A stretch of 64,000 nucleotides of DNA from Sambucus nigra. Its lineage: Eukaryota > Streptophyta > Magnoliopsida > Dipsacales > Adoxaceae. The first letter of the stretch is position 1. Every line of letters begins with the position of its first letter. The DNA is taken from the NCBI GenBank assembly GCA_949130495.1, contig OX422208.1, positions 638,704,523-638,768,522 of the forward strand, given 5' to 3'. A model generated the notes under the pieces. The model did not search any database and was not told where the DNA came from. It worked only from the letters and a program-made list of their open reading frames with translations. Shown in pieces: positions 22,751-33,304 of this stretch. The translations under genes were made by a program, and so were the position numbers.

Positions 22751-23870
22751 TAAGGTTATGGAATCAATAAACGTCACCGTGCAAGATGACGAACCTCCGA
22801 CGGTTATTGATCCTAACCTTCAGTGTGAGGATGAGGACTCGTCTGACAGTGATCCACTCGTTCCCCACCCACACTCTGTGGTTCCCACTCCTGTGTTAGG
22901 GGACACACCCGCTTGGGTTCGCAAGAGTCATGAACCGTCTGCCATTATTGGTGATCCCACTTTAGGGGTCAAGACTCGTGCTCAACTAGAGAACGTTGTT
23001 AGCCATCTTTGCTATATGTCCAAAGTCGAGCCCAAGAATCATAAAGAAGCACTCAAGGATGAACACTGGATATCTGCGATGCAGGATGAGTTGCTTCAGT
23101 TTAAAAAGAATAATGTATGGGAACTTGTCCCCCGACCTAGTGAGACTAATGTGATTGGTACCCGATGGATTTTTAAGAATAAAATGGATGAAAATGATAC
23201 CATAATCCGAAATAAGGCTAGGTTGGTCGCTCAAGGCTACACACAGATAGAAGGTGTAGACTTTGAGGAGACATTTTATCCTGTTACGAGGCTTGAGTCC
23301 ATCCGTCTACTACTCGCCATCGCATGTCATCTGCGCTTCAAGTTATATCAGATGGATGTCAAGAGTGCCTTTCTGAATGGCATTCTATAGGAGGAGGTTT
23401 ACATGGAACAACCAAAAGGGTTTGAAGACCCTAAGCACCTGTAGTACGTCTACTATCTTAGAAAAGCATTGTATGGTTTGAATCAAGCACCCCGTTCTTG
23501 GTACGAGAGGCTTACTTCCTATATCTTAGCCTATGGCTTCAAGAGAGGGGGAGTTGATATGATGTTGTTCGTCAGGAGGGATGACGGTGCAATTTTGGTT
23601 GCCCAGGTCTATGTGGACGACGTAGTCTTTGGATCCACGTTCTCATAACATGCTCATCACTTTGAAGAGGAGATGAAAAGTGAGTTTGATATGAGCATGG
23701 TTGGTGAGCTTACTTTCTTCCTTGGTCTCCAGGTTCGTCAGCTAGAGGATGGGATGTTCATCTCCCAATCCAAGTATGCGAGAGACCTAGTGAAGAAATT
23801 TGGTTTAGACTCCGCTAAGCATACACGTACACCTATGAGTACCACTACTAAGCTTAGTAAGGACACTTAA
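22751..23870 (+). pseudogene. pol: SIRE-A reverse transcriptase
   Basis: Copia-type RT. It starts with a low-complexity acidic linker, then Trp-Glu-Leu-Val-Pro-Arg-Pro and Lys-Ala-Arg-Leu-Val-Ala-Gln-Gly-Tyr near 23215. The first catalytic Asp is in Gln-Met-Asp-Val-Lys-Ser-Ala-Phe-Leu near 23350, and the Tyr-Val-Asp-Asp box is near 23612-23623. In-frame stops lie at 23388 (TAG), 23442 (TAG), 23646 (TAA) and 23868 (TAA). Most fit C-to-T change of Gln codons. The catalytic residues themselves are unaltered. Confidence 0.92.
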
Positions 23871-24554
23871 GGCAAGGACGTAGAGCAAACCTTATATCGG
23901 AGTATGATAGGTAGTCTTCTCTACATGACTGTCAGTCGTCCTGACATAGCCTTTAGTGTTGGAGTCTGTGCGTGATATCAGGCGTCCGCGAAAGAGTCAC
24001 ATTTACTTTCTCTAAAATGTATTATTAAATACGTGAGTGGGACTCTCTCATACGGTATTTGGTATTCCTTTGATACTGATGATCATTTTTCTTCCTATTC
24101 AGATGTCGATTGGGCCGAGGATGTAGATGGTTATAGGAGCACTTTTGGTGGGTGTTTCTATTTTGGTTCTGATCTTCTCTCCTCGCTGAGCAAGAAATAA
24201 GATTCCATCTATTTTTCCACTGCGAAGGCTGAGTACATAGCCGTTGGGAGTTATTGCACGCAACTCATGTGAATGAAGCAAATGCTGGAAGATTATGGGA
24301 TTTCACAGGACACCATGACCATTTTCTGTGATAACACGAGCACGATACACATATCCCGCAATCCAGTCCATCATTCGCACACAAAGCACATCAGGATACG
24401 TGAGCACTTTATACGTCAGTTAGTTGAGGAGAAAGTCGTATACCTGAGTTTTGTTCCCACCGACCGTCAGTTAGCCGATATTTTTATGAAACCTTTAGAT
24501 GCCCTTAGATTTGAGAGTCTTCGGAAGTCTTGGGAGATTTTCACAGTTGACTGA
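23871..24554 (+). pseudogene. pol: SIRE-A RNase H
   Basis: RNase H at the end of the copia polyprotein, which degrades RNA in the hybrid. The Ser-Arg-Pro-Asp-Ile-Ala-Phe connection is near 23935. The catalytic start Asp-Val-Asp-Trp-Ala lies near 24103. The Ser-Thr-Ala-Lys-Ala-Glu-Tyr segment follows near 24217, and Cys-Asp-Asn-Thr-Ser near 24330. The C-terminal Thr-Lys-His-Ile-Arg-Ile-Arg-Glu-His-Phe is intact, and the polyprotein ends at TGA 24552-24554. Internal stops lie at 23974 (TGA), 24198 (TAA) and 24269 (TGA, in place of a Trp). Confidence 0.92.
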
Positions 24555-26092
24555 GGGGTTAGTATCTGTCTAGAATAGGATGCTTCTTCATGTTCATATC
24601 ATATGCTTCCTATTGCTAGTCTGTTTTATATGTACCATTTCTTTGTTGTACAGCTATTTATTTATTCTTTTGAAAAATCCAAAAAGATTTTTTTTAGTAT
24701 ATAAATATTTCAGAAAAGCACAAAATTTTTTTTGTATTTTTTATATATGCACCTTTTATGGATATACATTTAAGATTGACAAGTCACAATTACATTCCAT
24801 TTATTCCTATGAATGTTTGATAGAGATTTGAGACGCTACATCATTTCATCCATGTGCTTTACATTGTATGGAGTCTTTGAGATGTAATTAGTGATATTTT
24901 CCTACATGTTTGACTCATATCTCCTTTATTGCACACATGCACGGCTTTATTTGATTATTTCACTTGTCCATCACATGTTGGCTTGAGTGTTTCCATCTTA
25001 ATTCTATCTATACAACTAACAATATGCGATAAAACTTGACAAGAATGGAATGCATGTAAAAACCGTTTTTGTGAGACTGAGTGATTATTTAAGGACGGGG
25101 AAGGGCTGGGAAAGGTAATTATATCTTCTTTGCGCAAAATCCACCGTTCAAAAGGACCTAAAAATGGAGGAATTTTATTATCCGGGGTCCAAAGAGGTTA
25201 AAAGAGCCCGAAAAAATTTAAAGGCAATAAAAAGCATTTCATGCCAAATATGGGCCACTTAGGTTTCACCATCAATTCTCCAAAGTGTGAGAATTTAGAA
25301 AAGCCTCTATTCAAAATAAATATCTGAGGGAGTTTGGTTGGAGAATTTAAACGGGTTTGCACTTCCTTGAAAGTCCTGAAAAAGCATGAAATAGTTTTGG
25401 ACGTTATTGGTGTGGAAATCACTTTGAGCTTTGATTTGTTGATTTGATTGAGTCAATGTCTTATATTTCCATTCTTTTCCACCAAAGGAATATTTTGAGT
25501 TCATTCGTTAGGAGTATCCAATATTCATCGTGCACATATGTTATGTTTGTATGCATTGATTTTCCTATCGAATTTGTTCAGACCACTTCATTTTTGCTAT
25601 CATTGATTTGGTTGTTTTTGTGATCTTCCATGGTGTGATTCTTTGTTGTATAATCTGTGTGAAAATTTTTGAAAAATATCAATATAACAGTTTATTCCCG
25701 CGTGTCATTCTCCATGTGCATTCATTTCTGCTTCTCATATTTATTTATTTGGGGACATCATAAAAAGGGGGAGAAGAATTATGGGGGAGAATTGTTTTGG
25801 TTGTTTTGGTGTTTGGTTGATTTATGAATGATTTTCTTAAGCTTAATTGATCATCAATTTTTGCATATCACTATATTTCAAACTTCTGCTTGTCACGGGT
25901 ATTTGCTTTATCTCATGTGTGTAGGTACCTTGATGAGAAAAGCTTTGAAAGTTTTTGAAGAGCTGAAGATTTGGAGACATGTCCTTTAGTATTCTAAGTT
26001 TGAGGGTTTAATAGTGATATTATCTTATATGTCATTTGATTGTATAATTCGGATTTTTTATGTATGTACCGGCATAGACATAGGGGGAGATT
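24555..26092 (+). other. SIRE-A 3' noncoding region and polypurine tract
   Basis: No ORF and no envelope-like gene is visible between the pol stop and the LTR. It holds T-rich tracts with AAAAAGATTTTTTTT near 24680, the conserved block at 25093-25197, the GGGAGTTTGGTTGGAGAA segment near 25330, AAAAAGGGGGAGAAG near 25763 and the polypurine tract TAGGGGGAGA at 26081-26090. The same ordered landmarks occur in the other SIRE copies. Confidence 0.85.
25093..25197 (+). other. Conserved 3' block with possible stem-loop (SIRE-A copy)
   Basis: Contains GGGGAAGGGCT, then TCTTTGCG, CCACCGTT, AAAAGGACCTAAAA and, about 27 bases later, GGTCCAAAGAGG. GGACC (25154-25158) can pair with GGTCC (25186-25190). 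The same order is found in SIRE-B (minus, 37391-37485), SIRE-C (minus, about 50665-50770) and, more decayed, SIRE-D, -E, -F and -G. An RNA role such as packaging is only an inference. Confidence 0.6.
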
Positions 26093-27086
26093 TGTAAGGA
26101 CATAATTCTATAAATGTCCGGGGTAGAATCTAGGAATTTTCTGTTTTCTCCTCGATCACAGTTCATATCTCTGATACCGATACATTCAACACGTCTACAC
26201 GATCATCCTCGACGGCATGTATCAGAATTCAATGCAATAACTTTCGTCACGTGCATCATGCTACATGCAACGTGCTGCTCAGCTCATTCCCACTACTCCA
26301 CTACGCCTTATCAGTAAAATGTTTTATTGGAACTTTAAATATTTGCATAAATATTTGGGAATTGTTTTTGAAAATTATTTTTGAAGTTTGGGTTAATTTT
26401 TTTATCAAAAGAAGAATTTTTCTAAGTGTAGAAGGGAATGGACTCGATCGACGAGATCGCTCGAGCAACTTAGCAAGTCGTTCGCGCGAGATAGACATAT
26501 CGCGCGATATCATTAAAACGACTTCTGTCCTTCGTTCGAGCGACATGCTATCTCGTTCGAAAGAGCCACCACCTCAATTTTTGTATAAATATTTGATCTC
26601 TTTCTGCACGTTTTTTCTAGTATTTCTGCAATCTCAATATTCTACGAAATCTTCCCGAATAAGACTTCACTTTTAAGGTTTTCTAAACCTTTTTGATTCA
26701 CAAAACCATTCCCATATATGTGTGTGAATCTTTAAACCTTCAAAAAGATCGTTTACTCATCTGGAGTACTTTGTGAGAAAGCCGCTCTCTTCGTCACTGC
26801 TGCCCTACTGGAAAGGGATTGTTCCAGCCGCCGACAACAGAACCGACACCCGAGGGTATTTCTGTGTCACTATATTTCATTATAATCCATTGTAAGCCGT
26901 TCTCTTACAAATATTATTGTGAAAATAAAAGGTTTTGCTCCGTTGGGGATTTTTCCTCATATATGCGTTCTTGCATGTTTCATCATCGTAGTTAATAACA
27001 TATAGATGCATGCTTAGAACTTGTTTGGTAAAAACTGTGTTTAATTAAATAACTTCCTTATTTGAACGCAAGCCCACTCTCCTTCA
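26093..27086 (+). mobile_element. SIRE-A 3' LTR
   Basis: Starts TGTAAGGACATAATTC straight after the polypurine tract and ends CACTCTCCTTCA at the duplication TTATT. It keeps the TATA box and most of the palindromes. It points towards the TAT-1 antisense ORF, whose ATG is about 210 bp downstream, so it could act as a promoter for it. Confidence 0.95.
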
Positions 27087-27296
27087 TTATTCAGAGCAGT
27101 CATTTCTCAATTGTTGTTTCAAGCTTCTCAGCACTCCTCTATTTTCTGCGAGTTCTAGCGATTCACGTTCTCTTCTTTAGTTCTTCATTCTTATCGCTTT
27201 CGATCTTCCTAGTCCAAGTCGAACTTTCATCTTGTAAGTCCCCTGTGCCTTCTCTTTGTATTTTCTCTTTGAATTTATAGTTTTTAGGGTTTTCCA

Positions 27297-29419
27297 ATGG
27301 CAAAGATTGGTAATAGATCAGTGTCTGAGTTTAGGAAGTTTTACAATATCCCAAAGTGGGTAGAGATTGAGTGCGCCTCTCCCCCTAGAAATTTTAGAGA
27401 GATAGAGGGTGCCCATTGGATCCATGTCTTGTTGCTTTCCCAAGGGGGACTTACTTTTCCTCCCAACAATCTATTCTTGCACTTCTTTGGTTATTTCAAC
27501 ATTGTTCCTGCACAGTGTTCGCCCAATGTGTGGAAGATCATTAATGGCGTTCATAGAATAAATCAGCTCTATGGCACCAAATTAGGGCTCATCAAGGTCT
27601 GCTTTTGCTATTCCTTCTCTTAAACTAGTTCTGGTGTCCTCTTTCTCAAAGCCAGGAGTCGAGGTCTGATAGGATTATTGGAAAGATGTCTTCCTTTATA
27701 GAAATTAGCAGTTTTCCCCCAGACTGAGAGGTCGAGGTATGATAGGTTTAATGTTCCCTTTTATGGGGAAGAGTATATAGGTAGTCTCTGCTCTATTCTT
27801 TCAACTTCTTTACTAATGTGTGACCTTTCTAAATTTTCCTTATTTTTTCTTCAGCGAGGTCGAAGAACTTGGAACCTGCTCTCAGCGAGGTTTGTCTTTC
27901 TGAGTTGGTCAAAGCATGGAACATCAGGGAACCCCTAGCTGACGGTGAGCATCCTCAGTCTGTTGCATTCTTGCTTGAGTATAAAAATTTTGGTTCTAGC
28001 TTTATAGCAAAGCCGGTAGATAGCATTCTCAAGTTTGATACCTTTAAAGAGACTGCTGCTGATCCTATCCAATTGGACGAGGAGTAGAGCAGTTCTAAGA
28101 GTGATATTGTAGGTAGTGTTGAAGGCAATTTTGGTGAAAGGAGCTCCAGTGGTGATAGTTCTTCTGATTCAGAAAGGGTTTCGGAGGCCCGAGAATCTTC
28201 GATCACATCCAACAGCTCAAGCGAGGAAATGGTTCCTCCAAGGAAAAATTTAATCAGGGATAACGATGATGATGATCATGTGCTCCTTGCTCAGAGGTTG
28301 AAGAAGAAGAAGAAGAAGTCCAATACTGGGGCTATTACTACTGGTTCTCGGTCTAGTGCTCAAGAGTAGGAGAGGAAGAGAAAAAAAGAAGAATAGATGA
28401 GAGAGAGAGAGAGAGAAAAAAAAAAGAAGACGACGGAGAGAAAGCACAAGAGAGGAAGAGGATGGAGGATAAGAAGAGGATGAAGAAGGAGAAGGCGGAA
28501 GAGAGGAGAAATATGGAATCGAGAACGAAGGTTGGGAAGGCCTTAGTCCCTATGTCCGCATTGCCCAAGGGGTCCTCAGTTTCCATCTATCCTTAACTGG
28601 CCCCTACGCTGCTCAAGAGGGCAGTTCTTCCTGCAGATCGCCAAAGGGCGACGGGGTCTGAACACTTGGCTCTACAGGATAGTTAGAGGATAGACTTGGT
28701 AAGACCTTCTCTAATGCTTTAATAAATTTTATCTCTTCCTTCTTCTGATATCTTCTTCTACTTGCAGTTTGTGACTGACTTCTCCGTACTCTATCGCTCT
28801 CGCGATGAGTTAGTGAAGAAAAATATTGAGCTGGAGCAGCAAAATGCTACCTTAAAGCTGAGGGGTATAGATCTCGAGGATAGTTTGAAGGTTACAGATG
28901 CTACTCGGGCTTCTTCTGACCTGGCTCTTACTGAGGCTAATCGATAGAGAGAGGCGGCAGTTAGAGAATTGAACGATCTGGTTTGCTCGAGCAAGCTGGC
29001 TGTCATGGAGGAGAACAGGGTGCTAATCGAGGAGCTGAAGAAGAAGGAGTCTGAGGCAGTCACCGCCAAGGAAGACTCATATAACTCCATGTGGGCTGCT
29101 GCATACAAGGATGCCGAGGTTCAGATAGGCTACATTAGCCATCTGAATTTCAAGAAGGGCAGGAACAAGGCCCTCTTAGATGCCGGAGTGGATGTAGCAT
29201 CCTCATTATTCGACGAGCACGACCCGGGCCTAAAGCCAATTGTGGATGAGTCCCCTACCCCAGCCATTGGAAGTGTTAATCCTATTCCCCAGGCAGTTCC
29301 TGCAGATGTCCCTGCTATTCAGGCGACAGAGTTTATCCCTGCTGATGGGGGGTGCTTCTACTACTGCTGACAAGGGGAAGCAGCCAGCCTCTTTTGAGCA
29401 GCCTGAGGTTGCTAGCTAG
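27297..29419 (+). pseudogene. TAT-1 antisense ORF 1, intron-containing, gypsy-type transposase-like domain
   Basis: It lies opposite to TAT-1 gag-pol, between integrase and the 3' LTR. The first 100 codons (27297-27596) resemble the plant 'putative gypsy-type transposon' domain (Pfam PF04195, from memory): Phe-Pro-Pro-Asn...Phe-Leu-His-Phe-Phe-Gly-Tyr...Pro-Ala-Gln-Cys-Ser-Pro-Asn-Val-Trp. A GT donor at 27597 and a TTCTTCAG acceptor ending at 27854 suggest an intron. A second very clear intron is 28699-28767 (GTAAGA...CTTGCAG). The middle is acidic and Ser-rich, then Lys/Arg/Glu-rich coiled coil. The end, after a shift in a G run near 29347, stops at 29417-29419. AATAAA at 29502 could be its poly(A) signal. 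Stops at 28085 and 28366 and further breaks make it a pseudogene. Its function is unknown. Confidence 0.7.
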
Positions 29420-29576
29420 TTTACCCTTAGGGTTGTTCTTGTATCTCTTGTTTGTAATTTTCCTTCTGACCCTTCAATGTACTCTGATCCTTTTTGTATT
29501 AATAAAATGAGAAGGTTTTCCATTCCTTTAGTGTACTGAATGATTATGTCTTTCATTTCTCTTTTATTGCTTGTAG

Positions 29577-30491
29577 TTGATTGATGTCGATGACTATATA
29601 TCGGCCACTTCTCAATTGGGAAGAATGCTTGGACCTGATGCTAGATCTGAAGTTAGTCATACTTTTGTGAGGATTTGCAAATCGCTGCGATTGAGGAACA
29701 AGCATTTTATAGAGCAGACTAAGCTCATCATTAAACTGAAAGACAGGCTCCAAGAGATGGAGGAAATTGGTGCCTCAGTCCAAGAAGAGGTGAATATACT
29801 GAGGGTAAAGCTTTTAGATGCTTCTGAGATCAATTAGGTTAGGGAAGTTCTTCAATAGGAGAATGAGGCTTTGAGGAGGGAGGTCTCGCAACTTAGGGAG
29901 CATGCGCTGAGTGTTGCTCCTACGGTATTATGAGGTTCCTCCTCATCACGAGATGGATCTAGACCAAGAGACTTTCCTCTGGTGCTGCGAGGTTCTACCT
30001 CGCCAAATGTTCTGAGAGATGGTAGGGGCACTAGGAGTTCAGCTAGGGAAATGGAAGAGCTTCGTGGTGACGTCCAACGAGCGTATGTGATTACTGATTG
30101 GCTTCAAAGGAACGTCACCCGGTTAAGGCATTTATTTAGAAGGGGACCTCGACAAGTATGGCCCGATGGTTACGACCAAGGCTGGTTAGATTCTCCGATG
30201 AGGCTAATAGAGTTTGAAGAGCTTGCCTTTATCAGAGGATGGTTGAGTGCCCTAAAGGATCTGAAAGTCCTAAGGAACTCAATGCTTTGGTATCGTCATG
30301 AGATCAACCCTTCTACTCTACTGCCTAACGCCTTTTGGAGAGATGATCAGTGGATCCCCATGGATGCCATCCCTCGACAGCTACTAGAGTTGGGTGCGAA
30401 TGAAGTCGAGGAAGAGTTAGTTCCTCATCCTGACGACGGTCAAAGAGCCCAAGTGGATGATTATCTCGTTCAGAGGCCTCACCCTCACTAA
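29577..30491 (+). pseudogene. TAT-1 antisense ORF 2, coiled-coil protein
   Basis: A second plus-strand reading region that begins right after a splice-acceptor-like TTGCTTGTAG (ending 29576), so it may be a further exon of the same antisense gene. The first 86 codons are predicted helical and charged. Stops at 29835, 29856 and 29931 break the middle. An open stretch of 169 codons (29982-30491) then continues with a helical segment and a Trp-rich region (Trp-Leu-Asp-Ser-Pro; Met-Leu-Trp-Tyr-Arg-His; Phe-Trp-Arg-Asp-Asp-Gln-Trp). I recognise no family. Alternatively it is a separate gene. Confidence 0.55.
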
Positions 30492-31289
30492 GATTTTGCC
30501 AGTAGTAACTCTGTGTATTTTTTATTGAAGTGATGTAATGTCGATGTTTTGGGCGAGCTCGTCGACTAAACATATATTGTATTTTCTGTGAATGTGATGA
30601 ATTTAATATGAAATTTATGTTTTGGGCAATTTTGCCGACTAAACAAGTGTCTTATATTTTTCTCATCTTTACTCAATAATCTTGAGCCTCTCTTGGCTGA
30701 CTAAATTTGTAAGTTTGCTTTATCAAGTAAGTGTCCCTCTAGTCCAGTATGGCAAAGAGATACCATTTTGCCCCACTTTACCTTTTAGGTTGTGTCGTCA
30801 CACTCCCTTAGGCCTAAGTGTGGCAATTGGCGAGGACACACCTGGTGTTGGATGCTCTATCCGATTAGGATTTTATTCAACCAAACATTGTTTGGTGACC
30901 AATTTTTACTTGGCCATATTGCCTAAGGATTTCCTATAGGGCTTCATATATTGCGAGGGGAAATGCTAAGAGATCTTTCATATTTCATAACGAAAACTTG
31001 AGGAGGGTCATTTCCCTGCTATAGTGTAATGATCAGTGTGCCTGTTACTTGGAAAAGGTGTGTGGGTTATAAAGTTTATACATTAACACCTCGGAAAATG
31101 CAAATTAGTTAACTGATGCTTCGTAGAATGAAACTTCCAAACAACTTTTTATTAATGATAAGGAAAAGAACTCCCAGTTTCATAATTAAAGATCAAAAGA
31201 AGAATTTAGAAATAGAATTTCTTAAGGTTGGCTGCATTCCACGCTCTGGGTATCTCTATGCCTTCCATTGTTTCTAAGTGAAAGGCTCC
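30492..31289. other. TAT-1 spacer between antisense ORFs and integrase
   Basis: AT-rich sequence between two convergent reading regions. A tandem-like phrase (TTTTGGGC...CGACTAAACA) occurs near 30548 and 30619. It is a plausible site for the 3' ends of both transcripts. I see no other signal. Confidence 0.6.
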
Positions 31290-32443
31290 CTACAGATCAT
31301 CTCTGGTTATCTTGAATGGTCCTTCCCAGTTTGGCCCTAGCTTGCCGTCTGATGGTTTTACTGCGCTGCTCAGGACTTTCCTCAGGACATAGTCCCCAAT
31401 TAGGAATGTCCTTGGATTGACCTTCTTGTTATAGGGCCTTGCGAGCTGTTGCTGATAGCTTGCTAGCTTTACTAGTGCTAGCTTACGGCATTCATCGTCT
31501 AGGTCGATCTCGGCGAGCAATGTTACATCATTATTTCCCTGATCGACAAGGCTGGACCTCATTATTGGCAAGCCTGCTTCCAAGGGGATGACTGCTTCCA
31601 TTCTATACGTCAATGAGAATGGGGTTTCCCCTGTCGCTCGTCGTGGAGTAGTACGGTAAGCCCATAGAATATGTGGTAGCTCATTTCCCCATGCACCTTG
31701 GCTCGCTCTAATCGTTTCTTTAATCCGTCGATCACTATTTTGTTGGAAGCCTCGGCTTGGCCATTGCTCCGAGGATAGGCCACCGAGCTGAAATGGTGTT
31801 TGATTCCATGTTCATAACAAAAACTCTGAAAGGAGCTGCTCTCGAACTGCATTCCATTATCAGTGATGATGGTTCTAGGGATGACAAAATAGGTGATTAT
31901 ATTTCTCTATATGAACCTTATCATATCTATATCTCGGATGTTCGCTAGGGGTTCCGCCTCGATCCATTTGGTGAAGTAGTCTGTTGCGACCAACAGATAC
32001 TTGCAATTTCCGGTGGCGGTAGGAAGTGGTCCTACGATGTCCATTCCCCATTGGGCGAATGGACATGGGCTGGATAGTGATTTCAAGTTGCTAGCAGGTT
32101 GGTGGACCATAGGAGCGTGAAGTTGGCACTTCAAGCACTTGCGAGCATACATCGTAGAGTCCCTTTGGATATATGGCCACCAATAGCCTTCATTCATTGC
32201 TCTGAAATCTAGAGACCTTCCTCCAATATGGATTCCACAGATTCCCTCATGAAGCTCATGTAAAACTTTCTCGGCATCCCTGGGGTGAACGCATTGAAGG
32301 TAGGGACAGGAAAAGGATCTCTTAAATAGCTTGACCTCTGGAGATAAGTGAAAGAGAGCAGCTTTGACTCTTATCTGGTGAGCGGTCTTCTTATCATCTG
32401 GGAGCCTTCCATCCTTCAAATAGTCCCTTAGAGGTTTATCCAA
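31290..32443 (-). pseudogene. pol: TAT-1 integrase
   Basis: Gypsy-type integrase on the minus strand. The zinc-binding N-terminus (His-Glu-Gly...Gly-Ile-His-Ile-Gly...Cys-Leu-Lys-Cys) is near 32140-32260. The core begins Trp-Gly-Met-Asp-Ile-Val-Gly-Pro near 32040 with the first catalytic Asp. After a frame break near 31907, the frame continues with His-His-Phe-Ser-Ser-Val-Ala-Tyr-Pro-Arg-Ser-Asn-Gly-Gln-Ala-Glu (31750-31810), which includes the catalytic Glu. The C-terminal segment (31290-31613) ends Gly-Pro-Phe-Lys-Ile, the usual gypsy integrase tail. No chromodomain is seen, as expected for Tat. Confidence 0.88.
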
Positions 32444-33250
32444 TTGGGTACTGACTCCATTTGGAGAACCTACTCCATGCTTGGTGGCTTGCTATTACAG
32501 CTAATGCTCAGATGAGCGAGGAAATTGATGGGTATTGTTCTTTTTAAGTCAGAATAGACTGCTGAACTCAGGGCTGTTAGGGCATCTACATGGTTGTTCT
32601 GTCCTCTGGGAAACTGCTAGACATTGACTTCTTCGAAGCTAGCCATATGTCTTTTTGCTAAGGCGAGGTAAGCTGCCATTCTTTCATCTTTTGCATTGTA
32701 GTCTCCACTTATTTGATTGGAGACTAATTGAGAATCGCCGAACACCTGTAAATGATTTGCCCCCAAAGTGTGCGCCTTCTGTAGGTCGGCTATTAAAGCT
32801 TCGTATTCTACTTCATTATTGGAGGCTGCAAATCCAAGATTGATTCCTTGTTCAAGGATTGTATCCTCTGGAGTAATGAGGACAATGCCTATTCCTGCCC
32901 ACTTTGAGTTGGAGGCTCCATCAACGAATAATTTCCAGATTCCCTTCGTCGCATGGTTCCCTCTTTGCTTTGCTGGTTGAGGTTGGTTGCAAGGCTGCTC
33001 GCCAGTTAATTCGGCTATGAAATCAGTAAGGACCTGCCCCTTGGTTGAAATTGGATATCAAATCGTCCTATCTCGACTGACCATATAGACAATTTGTCCG
33101 ACAAATTCTCCTTCCTTAGGATTTCTTTAAGGGGGTGCGATGTAAGGATGATGATAGTGTGGGCTTCGAAGTAGTTCTTCAGCTTTCTTGAAGCCACCAC
33201 TAGTGCAAAGAAGAGCTTCTCTAGTGGTAGGTACCTCTGCTATGCGTCTA
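32444..33250 (-). pseudogene. pol: TAT-1 RNase H region including the second (Tat-type) RNase H
   Basis: After the RT and its own decayed RNase H (to about 33015) comes a second RNase H-like domain. Leu-Phe-Val-Asp-Gly-Ala-Ser-Asn-Ser lies near 32915-32945, Asn-Asn-Glu-Val-Glu-Tyr-Glu-Ala-Leu near 32800, and Val-Phe-Gly-Asp-Ser-Gln-Leu near 32735. The D, E and D catalytic positions are all present. A second, archaeal-like RNase H between RT and integrase is an established Tat-lineage hallmark, so this domain supports the lineage call. Stops break the region around 32495-32620. Confidence 0.82.
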
Positions 33251-33304
33251 GTACGGTCTTGCTCGCATAATAAACGGGGTGATGGATTCCTGCAATTACG
33301 CACA

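Larger units (their letters stand above)
18323..27086 (+). mobile_element. SIRE-A, full-length copia element (innermost insertion)
   Basis: LTRs of 1026 and 994 bp are flanked by the perfect duplication TTATT (18318-18322 and 27087-27091). Order: 5' LTR, initiator-Met primer site, gag, protease, integrase, RT, RNase H, 1.5-kb 3' noncoding region, polypurine tract, 3' LTR. Integrase before RT is the Ty1/copia order. The gag start (Phe-Asp-Gly-Thr-Asn-Tyr-Ala-Tyr-Trp-Lys-Ala-Arg-Met), the large coiled-coil gag and the long 3' region point to SIRE/Maximus. It sits in TAT-1, 205 bp before the start of the antisense ORF. Total 8764 bp. Stops and frameshifts make it non-functional. Confidence 0.96.

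Noticed and set aside
24580..26000. Envelope-like gene sometimes present in SIRE elements
   Set aside because: No ORF beyond about 80 codons and no signal peptide, transmembrane or coiled-coil pattern in a consistent frame.
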